Shown: positions 27,144-37,491, counted from the stretch's first letter. The stretch is DNA of 64,000 nucleotides from Xanthomonas sp. Leaf148 (GCF_001423585.1 NZ_LMOP01000009.1:26771-90770); one strand, 5' to 3'. Made by a program: numbers and translations. Notes: generated by a model from the letters alone, not told the origin.

Positions 27144-27603
27144 GTGACACTCCAGAGCAGGACAATCGACCGAGGGTAGTGGCTGCTTGGCGAGGCCGCA
27201 AATGCTGTTCGGCATGGGGGTGGTGGGCAGCGCTGGCGGGCTGCCGGGAAGGCGGGCATGGCGACGGCATGCCATGTTGAGTTGAATGGGTGGCGTGAGA
27301 TCGGGCGCGTGCAGGCCGCAGCGGGCAGCCGTCTGGCTCGGGGGTCGGGCAACGCTGGCATCACAGGTGCCACGGACAGCAAGGCCGCACGGTGAGTGGC
27401 TCGCCTGGGCCGTGTTGGCTTAGCGCTACCGGCACGCGGAAACCACGGGATCCGGCGTAGGCGCCACGACGGCTGGCGACCGAGCCCCGCCACGCGCCCG
27501 CACGTAAACCCACGACGCACGGCTGCAGCGGCCAGGTGCACACGCCAGCTTGGTCGTTTCGCCACTGCGGCTCTCTCCCACAGACCGCCAAGGGTTTGGA
27601 GCA
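27144..27603. other. Intergenic region, no supported gene
   Basis: About 460 bp upstream of the M16 gene. The frames present are Arg/Pro-rich with no start signals. It joins the MITE-like element at 27604. Confidence 0.4.
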
Positions 27604-27733
27604 GCTAACAAGGCGATTGTGCAGCCGCCAGGCGCGTGCGGCCGGTGCGCGGTGCGGCATGTACCACTCGGACACGTCGGCTCCTCCGTGCCGTCCATAA
27701 CCACCTGACGACTGCTCGTTACGTTTTGTTAGC
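27604..27733. repeat. MITE-like element, copy B (130 bp)
   Basis: Starts GCTAACAAGGCG and ends CGTTTTGTTAGC, near-perfect inverted termini. It aligns along its full length with 5384-5514, sharing the segments GTGCGGCCGGTG, GTGCGGCATGTAC and CCTGACGACTGCTCG. It lies about 110 bp before the start of the GAF-PAS-GGDEF gene and could carry promoter or terminator signals for it. Confidence 0.78.
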
Positions 27734-27843
27734 CACTCTTAATCGGCCGCAAGCGCGCCCGGCTGGGTGCACTCAAGTTGATCCTCGCCTCGCCGTTACC
27801 TGGTGCGACCTACCTTGCCCACACGCCGCCCGCCCATCACGCC

Positions 27844-30441
27844 ATGACCGTCCTGTTGCCGCCCGTGCCGATTCCCGCCAACGACGCCTTGCGCGTGGAC
27901 GCGGTCCGCCGGCTGGGGGTGCTGGACACCGAGGCCGAGGCCGAGTTCGACGATATCGCCTGGCTGGCGGCGCATGTCAGCGGCGCCCCGATGGCACTGG
28001 TGTCGCTGCTGGATGCCGACCGGCAATGGTTCAAGGCGCGCTGCGGCACCGACCTGGAGGGCACGCCGCGTAGCGTGTCGTTCTGCTCCTACGCGGTGAT
28101 GGGCACCGAGTTGATGGAGGTCCCCGACGCCGAGGCCGACCCACGCTTCGTCAACAACCCGTTGGTGACCGCCGCACCCGGTGTGCGCTCCTATGTCGGG
28201 GTGCCGCTGATCGGTCGCGAAGGCTATGCCTACGGCACCCTGTGCACGCTCAGCACCAAATCGCGCGTGCTCGACGAACATCAGAAACAGGCGCTGATCC
28301 GTCTCGCGCGGCAGGCGGTCAGCCAGCTGGAAGCGCGCCGCGATCGGCGCGATGCGCAGGCGCAGCGGCAGACGTTGAGCATGTTGCTGGAAGCCATGCC
28401 CGACGGCGTGGTGGCCTGCGGCACCGACGGCCTGCTGCGCGAGTTCAACAACGCCGCTAGGCAATGGCATGGCACCGACCTCCGCGTGCTGCCACCGGCG
28501 CAATGGGCGCAGCATTTCGATCTGTACAGCGCAGACGGCAACGCTCTGCTGCCCACCGAGGCCATTCCGCTGCTGCGTGCCTGGCGCGGCGAGCACGTGC
28601 GCAATGCCGAACTGGTGATCCGTGCCAACGGTCAGCCTCCGCGCAGCGTGCTATGCAATGCAGACCCGGTGGTCGGCGACAAGGGCACTGCGTTGGGCGC
28701 GGTGTGCGTGATGCACGACATCACCCAGCTCCGGGGTGCGTCGGCGGCCTTGTCTGCCGAGCGCGCGCGGCTGCAGGCGCTGGTGGATGCCTCGCAGGAC
28801 GTGGCAATCATCGCCTTCGACCCGCAGGGGCGCATCGAGCTGTTCAATCCCGGTGCCGAACAACTGCTGGGCTACGCGGCCGACGAAGTGCTGGGCAGCT
28901 GCCCGTCGCGGTTCCATCTGCAGGCCGAGCTGGAGCGCCACATGGCCACATTGGCGTTGTCGCCGCCGGCATATGTGGAACTGGCTGCGGCCGCTGCCGG
29001 CAATGTGCTGACCGAAGAACTGTGGACGCTGGTGCGCAAGGACGGCGAGCTGCGCCGAGTGCGGCTGTGCTTCAACGTCATCCACGATGCGCAGCAAGGC
29101 CTGGCCGGGTATCTGGCCATGGCCATCGACGTCACTGCGGAGCTGCAGGCGCAGGCTGCCGCGCAGCTGGCCGCCGAACGCTTCACCGGCGCCTTCGAAA
29201 CCGCGCCGCAGGGTATGGCCATCGTCTCGCTGGAGGGCGCCTGGCGCGACGTCAATCCGTCCTTGTGCGGCATCCTCGGTTACCCGCGCGAGCAATTGCT
29301 GCGTACGACCTTCCAGCAGATCACCCACCCGGACGATCTGGAAATGGACCTGCAACTGGTGCAGGAACTCATCGCCGGCAAGCGCGATAGCTACAGCCTG
29401 GCCAAGCGTTACATCAGCCAGCAAGGCGCGGTGATCTGGGCGCAGTTGTCGGTGTCGCTGGTGCGCGACGGCAGCGGTGCGCCGGTGCATTTTGTCTCGC
29501 AGATCCAGGACGTCACCGAGCGCCATGTCGCTGCCGAACGTCTGGCAGAAAGCGAAGCGCGGCTACGCGCGATCAGCGATGCCACCCCGGCGCTGGTCAG
29601 CCAGTTCGATGCCAGCCAACGCTGCCTGTTCGCCAACGAAGCGCACCGCGATTGGCTGGGCGTGGAGCCGGCCAGCCTGGTCGGCGCGCCGATCACGCAT
29701 CTGCTGGGCGCGTCGCTCAGCGCGACCGCACGCACCGCATTGGCGCAGGTGGCCGACGGGCAACGCGCCAGTTTCGAGCATGTGTTGCATGTGGGTGGCA
29801 GCGCACGCGATGTGGAGATCACCCTGGTGCCGGAAACTCGACGCATGCTGGACGGTGCACAAGGGTTTTTCCTGATGGCGCAGGACGTCACCGCGCACAA
29901 AACATTGCACCGCCTGATGCACGAGCGTGCCACCCGCGATGCGTTGACTGGCCTGCCCAACCGCCATGCCTGGACCGAGGCATTGCAGACCGCCGTGCTG
30001 CAGGCGCATCGGTTGCAGCGCGCGGTGGCGGTAATGTTTCTGGATCTGGATGGCTTCAAACGCATCAACGACACCTATGGCCACCGCGCCGGCGACGCAG
30101 TGCTGGTGGAATTCGGCCATTGTCTGCAGCGCGCGGTGGAAGGCCGTTACCTGGTGGCGCGTCTGGCCGGCGACGAATTCGTGGTGTTGCTGGACAATCT
30201 GCAGACGCCCGACGCCGACTGCGCCCGGGTTGCCGAGCGCATCCGCCATGCGGCGTCCGCTGGTGCCTTGTTTGGCGAGCAGCGGCTACCGATCCAACCC
30301 AGCATCGGCATCGCCTGGCAGCACGGCGACCAGGTCGAGGCGGCAAGCCTGATGCATGCCGCAGACAAAGCGATGTATGCCGCAAAGAATGCGCGCTTCA
30401 GCAAGGACGCAGCGATGAACGGCCGCGAGGCTGCGCGTTGA
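27844..30441 (+). CDS. GAF-PAS-PAS-PAS-GGDEF diguanylate cyclase
   Basis: An 865-residue cytoplasmic sensor-cyclase. Order: GAF (about 15-175), a first PAS-like domain (about 185-310), a second PAS (about 320-440, LVDASQDVAIIAFDPQGRIELFNPGAEQLLGY), a third PAS with PAC (about 455-575, QQITHPDDLEMDLQLVQELIAGKRDSYSL), a fourth PAS-like segment (about 580-690), then GGDEF (about 705-855). The active loop is AGDEF (775-779): first Gly replaced by Ala, with the key Asp-Glu kept, so activity is likely. The RxxD inhibitory site is absent (EGRY there). No membrane segment. The GAF is close kin of that in the protein at 22565. Start ATG 27844 is the first that begins the conserved GAF. Confidence 0.9.
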   Translation: MTVLLPPVPIPANDALRVDAVRRLGVLDTEAEAEFDDIAWLAAHVSGAPMALVSLLDADRQWFKARCGTDLEGTPRSVSFCSYAVMGTELMEVPDAEADPRFVNNPLVTAAPGVRSYVGVPLIGREGYAYGTLCTLSTKSRVLDEHQKQALIRLARQAVSQLEARRDRRDAQAQRQTLSMLLEAMPDGVVACGTDGLLREFNNAARQWHGTDLRVLPPAQWAQHFDLYSADGNALLPTEAIPLLRAWRGEHVRNAELVIRANGQPPRSVLCNADPVVGDKGTALGAVCVMHDITQLRGASAALSAERARLQALVDASQDVAIIAFDPQGRIELFNPGAEQLLGYAADEVLGSCPSRFHLQAELERHMATLALSPPAYVELAAAAAGNVLTEELWTLVRKDGELRRVRLCFNVIHDAQQGLAGYLAMAIDVTAELQAQAAAQLAAERFTGAFETAPQGMAIVSLEGAWRDVNPSLCGILGYPREQLLRTTFQQITHPDDLEMDLQLVQELIAGKRDSYSLAKRYISQQGAVIWAQLSVSLVRDGSGAPVHFVSQIQDVTERHVAAERLAESEARLRAISDATPALVSQFDASQRCLFANEAHRDWLGVEPASLVGAPITHLLGASLSATARTALAQVADGQRASFEHVLHVGGSARDVEITLVPETRRMLDGAQGFFLMAQDVTAHKTLHRLMHERATRDALTGLPNRHAWTEALQTAVLQAHRLQRAVAVMFLDLDGFKRINDTYGHRAGDAVLVEFGHCLQRAVEGRYLVARLAGDEFVVLLDNLQTPDADCARVAERIRHAASAGALFGEQRLPIQPSIGIAWQHGDQVEAASLMHAADKAMYAAKNARFSKDAAMNGREAAR

Positions 30442-30494
30442 GGAAAGCGGTAACGGCGATTCCTTTATCGGCCGATGGGGCACCCTCACCCCAA

Positions 30495-30580
30495 CCCCTC
30501 TCTCGGTGGGAGAGGGGCTTGAACAGCGAAGCGTGTTGCGCTGTTCCTTCTCCCCTCGGGGGAAGGTGCCCGAAGGGCGG
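30495..30580. repeat. Xanthomonas-type GC hairpin repeats
   Basis: CCCCTCTCTC-GGT-GGGAGAGGGG followed by CCTTCTCCCCTCGGGGGAAGG and GCCCGAAGGGC. Lies between the convergent GGDEF and chemoreceptor genes, probably at their transcript ends. Confidence 0.7.
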
Positions 30581-30627
30581 ATGAGGGGGCGTTGCGCGAA
30601 GCGCACCCGCACACGCTATTCCGCTTG

Positions 30628-32778
30628 CTACGCCGCTTGCCCGACGCCGTGGCGCTGCATCGACGCAGACTGCGCCGGTGCCAGTTGGAACATGGCCACT
30701 GCGCGCGTCAGATCCGCTGCCTGATCTTCCAGGCTGCGCGCCGCCGCAGTGGCTTCTTCCACCAGCGCCGCGTTCTGCTGGGTCATCTCATCCAGCTGCA
30801 TCACCGTGGTGCTGACCTGTTCGATCCCGGCGCTCTGCTCGGTGCTGGCGGCGGTAATCTCGGCCATGATCTCGGTCACGCGCTTCACCGAACTGACCAC
30901 CTCGGTCATGGTGCTGCCGGCCTGCTGCACCAGCGCCGAGCCTTGTTCCACCTTTTCCACCGAGTCGGAAATCAGCTGTTTGATTTCCTTGGCCGCACCG
31001 GCCGAGCGCTGCGCCAAGGCACGGACCTCGGTTGCGACCACCGCAAAGCCGCGGCCTTGTTCACCGGCGCGCGCCGCTTCCACTGCCGCATTCAAGGCCA
31101 GGATATTGGTCTGGAAGGCGATGCCATCGATGACGCCGATGATGTCGGAAATGCGTGCTGACGATTGCGTGATCGCCTGCATGGTGGTGACCACTTGCTG
31201 CACCACGCGGCCGCCGCTTTCGGCGACATCGCCGGTGCCTTTGACCAGTTGATTGGCCTGGCGCGCGTTATCTGCATTCTGGCGCACGGTGGAGGTCAAT
31301 TCTTCCATCGATGCGGCGGTTTCTTCCAGGTTTGCGGCCTGATGTTCGGTACGCGTAGACAGGTCGGTGTTGCCGCTGGCGATTTCACCGGCCGCGGTAT
31401 TGATCATCTCGGCCGAATGCTGGATGCCCTGCACGATGCTGGTCAGCTGGATCGCGGTGCGGTTGGCGGCATTTGCCAAGCGGCCAAAAGCACCTTCGTA
31501 ATGCGATTCCACCCGCTGCGACAGATCGCCATCGGCGATGGCGGCCATGATGCGGCCCACATCGTCCAGACCGGCATCGGCCTGCTGCATCAGACGGTTC
31601 AAGGCCTGCACCATTTCCGCAAACGCAAACTGATAGCGCGCCTGCTCGCCGCGTGCGGAAAAATCGCCACGCGCGGCGGCATCGGCCAGACGCGCGATGT
31701 CGCTGTTGATCGCCGACAGGTTGCTCTTCACCGTATCCAGCGCTTCATGCAATGTCGCGCGTTGGCCGGGCAGGCGGCGCATATCGCGGCGCAGATCGCC
31801 ACGGCCGTATTCGCTCATGACATCCATCGCCTCGTTGATGGCGTCCAGATGTTCGAACACCACCGTGTTCACGCCATGCGCCAGGCTGCCGTAGTCGCCG
31901 GGGAAATCCTCCGGGATGCGGTGCGCGATGTTCTCGCCCTGCTGCAGGCGGATCATGGTCTGCATCTCGCCGTTGAAGCGCTGCAGCTGGTTCTGCATCT
32001 GCTGCATGCTGTGCATCAACTGCCCGGTTTCATCGCGCGATTCCACCCGGATGTCGTTGTCGAAGCGGCCCGAGGCAATCGCCTCGGCGGTGCGTGAGGC
32101 GGCGCGTAACGGTGCGGCCATCGCCGAGGCGATCAACCAGCACAGGCCGATCACCATCGCCACCAGAGCGCCGCCGATCAAGGTCAGCGTCCGCGTAAAG
32201 CCCCACGCCTGCACCTGGATGTCTTCGGCGTACACGCCCATCACCAGCACCCAGTTCCAGGCCGGAAACGTCTTGGCATAGCTGATCTTGGGCAGCTGTT
32301 CTTTCTTGCCCGGCTTGGGCGCGTCGTAATAGCTGAAGCCATCGCCGCTGTCGATGGCGGTCTTGATATCGCGGTACACGTACTGCCCGGCATCGCTCTT
32401 GTAATCGGACATGTCGGTGCCGACCGGGCGCTTGGGATGCATCAGGATGCGCATCTGCGGGTCGACGATGAAAAAGTAATCCACGCCATCGTTGGTGCGC
32501 ATGTCGGCCAGCGTCGTGCGTGCCGCTTCTTTTGCCTGATCGACGTTGAGCTCGCCGGCTTTGACCTTGTCGGCGTAATGCTGCATCACCGTGAGGCCCA
32601 TCTCGACCTCGGTCCTGACGCTGAGTTTGCGCGCCTCGACCAGATCCAGATATTGCAGACGCGCTGCGGCAACGGCCAGCAGGATCACGCCCACCGTCAA
32701 CAGTGTGCACAACAGGACGAACTTGCGGGTCAGCGGGAGATTGGCAACATGGCGACGCAACAGGGAGACAACGGGCAT
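30628..32778 (-). CDS. Methyl-accepting chemotaxis protein with Cache domain
   Basis: A 716-residue chemoreceptor. N-terminal helix (about 20-40), periplasmic single-Cache sensor (about 45-190; [31 protein letters not shown] and the [22 protein letters not shown] block are the Cache hallmarks), second helix (about 197-220), HAMP domains (about 222-275, and further HAMP-like repeats to about 430), and the methyl-accepting domain. The conserved hairpin tip reads [39 protein letters not shown]. It signals through CheA/CheW to the flagellum or pili; its ligand is unknown, though such Caches often bind small organic acids. No che genes are adjacent. Confidence 0.93.
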   Translation of the reverse strand: MPVVSLLRRHVANLPLTRKFVLLCTLLTVGVILLAVAAARLQYLDLVEARKLSVRTEVEMGLTVMQHYADKVKAGELNVDQAKEAARTTLADMRTNDGVDYFFIVDPQMRILMHPKRPVGTDMSDYKSDAGQYVYRDIKTAIDSGDGFSYYDAPKPGKKEQLPKISYAKTFPAWNWVLVMGVYAEDIQVQAWGFTRTLTLIGGALVAMVIGLCWLIASAMAAPLRAASRTAEAIASGRFDNDIRVESRDETGQLMHSMQQMQNQLQRFNGEMQTMIRLQQGENIAHRIPEDFPGDYGSLAHGVNTVVFEHLDAINEAMDVMSEYGRGDLRRDMRRLPGQRATLHEALDTVKSNLSAINSDIARLADAAARGDFSARGEQARYQFAFAEMVQALNRLMQQADAGLDDVGRIMAAIADGDLSQRVESHYEGAFGRLANAANRTAIQLTSIVQGIQHSAEMINTAAGEIASGNTDLSTRTEHQAANLEETAASMEELTSTVRQNADNARQANQLVKGTGDVAESGGRVVQQVVTTMQAITQSSARISDIIGVIDGIAFQTNILALNAAVEAARAGEQGRGFAVVATEVRALAQRSAGAAKEIKQLISDSVEKVEQGSALVQQAGSTMTEVVSSVKRVTEIMAEITAASTEQSAGIEQVSTTVMQLDEMTQQNAALVEEATAAARSLEDQAADLTRAVAMFQLAPAQSASMQRHGVGQAA

Positions 32779-32899
32779 GGCAACAGCATCCAGAACGCGC
32801 CGCGCAGGGCGCTATGTCATGGATAACGGCTGATTCACATGCGGGTTGAATACTGATTGCGGCAGCGTCTGCTTATAAAAACCGCAGCGCCCATGCAAC

Positions 32900-32967
32900 G
32901 TAGGAGCGCACCTGGGCGCGATGCGGCGTTACCGATAAGGCCTCATCGCGCCCAGGTGCGCTCCTAC
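32900..32967. repeat. GTAGGAGCG palindromic repeat, full copy
   Basis: A 68-bp near-perfect palindrome with arms GTAGGAGCGCACCTGGGCGCG and its complement, and centre ATGCGGCGTTACCGATAAGGCCTC. The same family appears at 45698-45950 and half at 14776. Probably a REP-type mobile repeat. Confidence 0.75.
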
Positions 32968-33119
32968 CAACGGCCTGCTGTCGTTAGACAGATCGCAGGC
33001 ACGACATGTCGATCAATTTGCTTGGTCGATCAATCGCGGCGTATCGCCATCTCCTGGACATCCAGGCGGACGGTCGCGCGATACGACGGCGGCCACGCAA
33101 CGCGCGGCCGCCTTTCACA

Positions 33120-34565
33120 TCAGCTTGCTGCGCAGAAGCCGAACTCGGCCGTTGCACCGGCGGCCAGCGTGCGGTTGAAATCCACACCGCTTGCGCGCAG
33201 GGTGCTGCCGCTCTGCGACCACACCACATTCCAGGCGTTGTTGACGGTGCCGGTCACCGGCACCGTCACCGACCAGGTACCGCTTCCGGTACCGGTGTTG
33301 GTGACCTGCACGCGGTTACATGCGCCGCCGCTCCAGCTGCTGTCCACGATGACCTTGGTGCTGAAGGTGCCGGTGCCCGGGGTCGGCGTGGGCGTAGGAG
33401 TCGGAGTGGGTGTTGGAGTGGGCGTGGGCGTCGGGGTAGGCGTGGTGCTGCCCACGGTGCCCCACAAGGTGCGCAGCAGCGTCATCTTGTCCTGGCGCAC
33501 CGTGGTCCAGTCGTCGCGCAGGATGCCGCCGGTATCGCCGCTGTTGGGGTTCCACGACCAGTAGAAGCCTTCGTTGATGCCCTTGCTGCGCAGGTACTTC
33601 ACCAGCGCGTCCTGCCACACCTTGTCGCGCGCATCGCCTTCGCCGTACTTGCCGCCGAACTCGCCCAGCAGCAGCGCGTACTTGCCGGCAAACTGGCCGA
33701 AATGACGGTCCCAGATAGCCGGCATGTTGTTGGGGAAGTTGCTGTCGTTGAAGTACGACTGCACATAGACGTCCGGGCCGTACACATGCGGTGCCAGCAG
33801 CAGACGGTTGGCCGGAATGTTCAACGGGGTACAGGCCAGCGGCTGCAGGTTGCCGCCCCAGTAGATGCCACCGTTGGTCGAGCACACCGGGTTATCGGTG
33901 ATGCCTTCCACCGCGATGATCCACTTCGGCGCCACTGCCAGCACGGCGGCCGAACCGCGTTCGGCGGCCTTGTTCCAGTCGGTAGCGGCGTTGCCGGTGC
34001 CCCAGGTGGCGGCGCCGTGCGGCTCGTTCTTCAGATCCAGGCCGAGCACGTACGGCACGTTCTTGTAGCGGTTGGCCACAAAGCGCAGATCGGCCAGCCA
34101 CTGCGCTTCGGTGTAGGAGCCGGTGTACCAGAGCTCGGAAATGCCGGCGCAATCGGGGGTGTGGTGATCCAGCAGCACGTACATGCCGCGCGCGTTGAAT
34201 TCGTTGATCACCTTGTCGAGGATCTGCAGCGAGGTCAGGCCCTGCAGGTCGGCGTTGCGGCTGTAATCGATGCTGCTCGGCATGGTGTCGCTGCGCAGCG
34301 TGGCCGGGCAGAACGGCAGGCGCACGGCATTGAAGCCCAGGCCCTGCATCTGATTGATCATCTCTTTCCAGTTGCGCGCCCACAGGCCATGCATGACATG
34401 GTTGCCGGTTTCGAAGCCAAACACGTTGACGCCCTTGAGCTGCACCACCTTGCCGCTGTCGTCGACAACCCGGTTGTTGCTGATGGAATAGCTGAACGCC
34501 GGGGCGGCGGCCAAGGCCAGCGCGGTGGCCAGTGCGAGCGTACTTGCGGTCCTGAAAATGGACAT
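33120..34565 (-). CDS. engXCA: Endoglucanase EngXCA (GH5 cellulase with CBM2)
   Basis: A 481-residue secreted cellulase that I recognise as the Xanthomonas EngXCA (also called Egl or EngA). Signal peptide 1-25; GH5 catalytic domain about 26-370 with acid/base Glu181 in LKNEPHG, nucleophile Glu302 in LLGEFGG, His134/135 in LLDHHTPD and HVYGPD at 260-265; a (Thr-Pro)n linker at about 375-394; and a cellulose-binding CBM2 to the end with flanking cysteines (GGACNRV, FGFCAAS). It hydrolyses beta-1,4 glucan in plant cell walls after type II secretion. ATG 34565 follows GGGAGA. In X. campestris this gene is activated by Clp and regulated by DSF signalling; a CAP-like site lies about 80 bp upstream. 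Confidence 0.96.
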   Translation of the reverse strand: MSIFRTASTLALATALALAAAPAFSYSISNNRVVDDSGKVVQLKGVNVFGFETGNHVMHGLWARNWKEMINQMQGLGFNAVRLPFCPATLRSDTMPSSIDYSRNADLQGLTSLQILDKVINEFNARGMYVLLDHHTPDCAGISELWYTGSYTEAQWLADLRFVANRYKNVPYVLGLDLKNEPHGAATWGTGNAATDWNKAAERGSAAVLAVAPKWIIAVEGITDNPVCSTNGGIYWGGNLQPLACTPLNIPANRLLLAPHVYGPDVYVQSYFNDSNFPNNMPAIWDRHFGQFAGKYALLLGEFGGKYGEGDARDKVWQDALVKYLRSKGINEGFYWSWNPNSGDTGGILRDDWTTVRQDKMTLLRTLWGTVGSTTPTPTPTPTPTPTPTPTPTPTPGTGTFSTKVIVDSSWSGGACNRVQVTNTGTGSGTWSVTVPVTGTVNNAWNVVWSQSGSTLRASGVDFNRTLAAGATAEFGFCAAS

Positions 34566-34643
34566 GGTGATCTCCCTAGATAACCGAACTCGACACCCGA
34601 GCGCGGTGAGGGGGGCATCTTGGTCTGCGTCCGCGTCGCGCGG

Positions 34644-34659
34644 CGTGATCGCAGCCACA
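34644..34659. promoter_or_regulatory. Candidate Clp (CAP-like) binding site
   Basis: CGTGA-TCGCAG-CCACA matches the CAP/Clp consensus TGTGA-N6-TCACA in eight of ten arm positions. It lies between divergent engXCA and a SulP gene, about 80 bp upstream of the engXCA start. Clp activation of engXCA is known from the related species; this site is inferred. Confidence 0.5.
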
Positions 34660-34776
34660 GAAAAGCGCATTGGCGCACAGATCACAGGTGGGCTGCGGGC
34701 GCGGTCGCTTTCCCGCACACTATCGTCGCTGCGCGCTGTCCGCAGGCTGTCCTTTTTGTCCCCGGAGTGTCCCCCA

Positions 34777-36264
34777 ATGTCTTTCCTGCGTGCCGAACTG
34801 GCGCAATGGCGCGCTTCACCTGCGCGCGAACTGATGGCCGGTGCGGTCGCAACATTTGCCCTGATTCCCGAAGTGATTGCGTTCGCCTTCGTGGCGGGCG
34901 TCGACCCGCAAGTCGGCCTGTTCGCGTCCTTCGTTATCGGCATCGTGATTGCATTTTGCGGTGGACGCCCGGCGATGATTTCTGCCGCGGCCGGATCGGT
35001 GGCGCTGGTGGCCGCACCACTGGTGGCGGCGCACGGGCTGCCATATCTGTTGGCGGCCGGGCTGCTGGCCGGCGCGGTGCAAATCCTTTTCGGGCTGCTG
35101 CGCTTGGGCGTGCTGATGCGTTTTGTCAGCAGCTCGGTACGCACCGGGTTTGTCAATGCGCTGGCGGTGCTGATCTTCGCCGCACAGCTGCCGCATCTGC
35201 TGGGCGCCAACCTCACCAGCTGGGTGATGCTCGGTGTGGGCCTGGCGATCATCTACGGGCTGCCGCGCTTGCGCGTGCCCGGCCTGTCGGCGATTCCCTC
35301 GCCGCTGTTGTGCATCCTGCTGCTGACCATCGCCGGCAGCGCCCTGCACCTGCCGCTAAAGACCGTGGCCGATCTGGGCAAGCTGCCCAATGCGCTGCCG
35401 TTCCTGCAATGGCCGGCCGTGCCGATGACGCTGGAGACGCTGCGCATCATCGCGTTGCCGGCGTTGGCCATCGCCATGGTGGGTCTGCTCGAATCGATGA
35501 TGACCGCGCGGGTGGTCGACGAACTCACCGATACCCCCAGCAACAAGAACCGCGAGTGCACCGGGCTGGGCATCGCCAACACGGCCGCCAGCCTGTTCGG
35601 CGGCATTGCCGGCTGCGGCATGATCGGCCAGACCGTTGGCAACGTGAAGTACGGCGGTCGTGGCCGGCTATCGACGTTGTTCGCCGGCGTGTTTCTGCTG
35701 ATCCTGATGGTGTTGCTCAAGCCGTGGGTATCGCAGGTTCCGGTGGTGGCATTGGTGGCGATCATGGTGATGGTGTCGGCCGAGACCTTCGACTGGCGTT
35801 CGCTGCGCACCGTGGTCACCCACCCGCGTACCTCCAGCGTGGTGATGTTGGCCACCGTGGCGGTGACTCTGGCCACCCACAATCTGGCTGCCGGCGTGGC
35901 GGTGGGCGTGGTGCTGAGCGGGGTGTTCTTTACCTTCAAGGTGGCCGGGCTGCTGCAGATCGCGCATAGCGATGGCGCAGATGGCGTGCGCACCTACAGC
36001 GTGCGCGGGCAGGTGTTCTTCGCCTCGGCCGATGTGTTCATCGACGCCTTCGACGCGCGCGAGGTGCCCGGCCGCGGCGTGGTGATCGACGTGAGCCGCG
36101 CGCATTTCTGGGACATCACCGCCGTGGCGGCGTTGGACAAAGTGGTGCAGCGGCTGCGGCATCACGACCTGGACGTGCAGGTCAAGGGCCTGAATGCCGG
36201 CAGCCGCCGCCTGATGCAGCGGCATGCGCTGGGCGAAGACGCGTTGGAATCCGCGCTGCCCTGA
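34777..36264 (+). CDS. SulP family anion transporter with STAS domain
   Basis: A 495-residue membrane transporter. Ten or more hydrophobic segments cover about 1-390 (VATFALIPEVIAFAFVAGVDPQVGLFASF is the signature N-terminal helix region; AAGSVALVAAPLV is typical too), with the SulP pattern NTAASLFGGIAGCGMIGQTVGN in the centre. The C-terminus from about 400 is a cytoplasmic STAS domain (VIDVSRAHFWDITAVAALDKV). The family carries sulfate, bicarbonate or other anions; the bacterial member's substrate cannot be inferred. ATG 34777 follows GGAG. Divergent from engXCA. Confidence 0.9.
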   Translation: MSFLRAELAQWRASPARELMAGAVATFALIPEVIAFAFVAGVDPQVGLFASFVIGIVIAFCGGRPAMISAAAGSVALVAAPLVAAHGLPYLLAAGLLAGAVQILFGLLRLGVLMRFVSSSVRTGFVNALAVLIFAAQLPHLLGANLTSWVMLGVGLAIIYGLPRLRVPGLSAIPSPLLCILLLTIAGSALHLPLKTVADLGKLPNALPFLQWPAVPMTLETLRIIALPALAIAMVGLLESMMTARVVDELTDTPSNKNRECTGLGIANTAASLFGGIAGCGMIGQTVGNVKYGGRGRLSTLFAGVFLLILMVLLKPWVSQVPVVALVAIMVMVSAETFDWRSLRTVVTHPRTSSVVMLATVAVTLATHNLAAGVAVGVVLSGVFFTFKVAGLLQIAHSDGADGVRTYSVRGQVFFASADVFIDAFDAREVPGRGVVIDVSRAHFWDITAVAALDKVVQRLRHHDLDVQVKGLNAGSRRLMQRHALGEDALESALP

Positions 36265-36510
36265 GCATTCCAGGGCAGCCGTCCCCAGCGGTGTCGCGGG
36301 CGGGCGTGTCCGCTGCTCAGCGGCGGCTGGCCGCGCGCTGAGCCTTGGCGGCTGCCGACCTCAAGTTTGCGGCTGGGGCGCCGATGAACCGGCATCCTGA
36401 TTGCCGGTCGTTGTCGTGAAGCCTGCGCATTGCCACTCCAGTTGTCCGCCAGCCCGCCGTGTCCGGCAAGGCGGGCCTGCGTCTGCATCTGCGTACCGGC
36501 CGAGCCGCCA

Positions 36511-37491
36511 ATGAGCGCCACGCCGTTGCTGGAACGGATGGTGGACATGACCGCCATCCGCGATGCCGATCTGCTCGATCTGAGCCTGTTGCGCACCATG
36601 CGCGAGCTCTGCACCGCCGAAGAGCTGTCGCTGCTGCGCATCGCCCCGGATGGCCGCACCATGGCCGAAACCCGCCTGCACGACGACGGCCGCTTGTCGC
36701 TGACGGTGGCCGAGCTCAAGGATGCGCAGATGCGCGCCCAGCTGGTCGATGTGCATGGCCCGGGCGATGTGGTGCACCTGCACCAGAATGGCCAGGCGCT
36801 ATTGGTCTATCCGATGATGGAAGCGCGCGGTATCCGCACCTGCCTGCGGGTGGGCGGTGCACGCCCGCCCGGTGCCGCCGAACAGGCGATGCTGCAGGGC
36901 TTTGCACGCTTCTTCCAGAATTACCGCAGCCTGCTCGACGACGCGCAGCGCGACGCGTTGACCGGCCTGCGCAATCGCAAGACCTTCGACGATGTGATCC
37001 TGCGGCTGTTCGCAGGCGGGGCAGAGACGCCGGCCAACGAAAGCGTCTGGCTGGGCATCGTGGATATCGATCATTTCAAACGTGTCAACGACACGTTCGG
37101 TCATCTGTATGGCGACGAAGTGCTATTGCTGGTCGCGCAATTGATGCAGCGCGCGTTCCGTCAGGACGATCTGCTGTTCCGCTTCGGCGGCGAAGAATTC
37201 GTGATCGTGCTGCGTGGCGTGGAGCGCGATGTTGCGATCAGCCTGTTCGAGCGGTTTCGGCTTGCCGTTGCCGAGCATGTGTTCCCGCAGGTCGGGCAGG
37301 TCACGCTCAGCACCGGCATCGTGGAGCTGACGCACGGGCGCCTGATCAGCCAGCAGCTGGACGAAGCGGACAAGGCGCTGTACTGGGCCAAGCAGCACGG
37401 CCGCAATCGCGCCGTGGTGTACGCCGAGCTGATCGCCAGCGGGCAATTGCTGCAGACCATGCAACAGACCGGCAGCGTGGACCTGTTTTAA
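36511..37491 (+). CDS. GGDEF diguanylate cyclase, cytoplasmic
   Basis: A 326-residue protein without a membrane segment. Residues 1-150 form an unassigned sensory region (GAF-like in length). The GGDEF domain covers about 155-310 (DALTGLRNRKTFDDVI; DIDHFKRVNDTFGHLYGDEVLL). The active motif is GGEEF (226-230), and RQDD precedes it by exactly five residues, an intact RxxD product-inhibition site. It should therefore produce c-di-GMP with feedback control. ATG 36511 was taken as the start; the ATG at 36541 (MVDMTAIRD) is possible. The open frame further upstream has no coding character. Confidence 0.88.
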   Translation: MSATPLLERMVDMTAIRDADLLDLSLLRTMRELCTAEELSLLRIAPDGRTMAETRLHDDGRLSLTVAELKDAQMRAQLVDVHGPGDVVHLHQNGQALLVYPMMEARGIRTCLRVGGARPPGAAEQAMLQGFARFFQNYRSLLDDAQRDALTGLRNRKTFDDVILRLFAGGAETPANESVWLGIVDIDHFKRVNDTFGHLYGDEVLLLVAQLMQRAFRQDDLLFRFGGEEFVIVLRGVERDVAISLFERFRLAVAEHVFPQVGQVTLSTGIVELTHGRLISQQLDEADKALYWAKQHGRNRAVVYAELIASGQLLQTMQQTGSVDLF

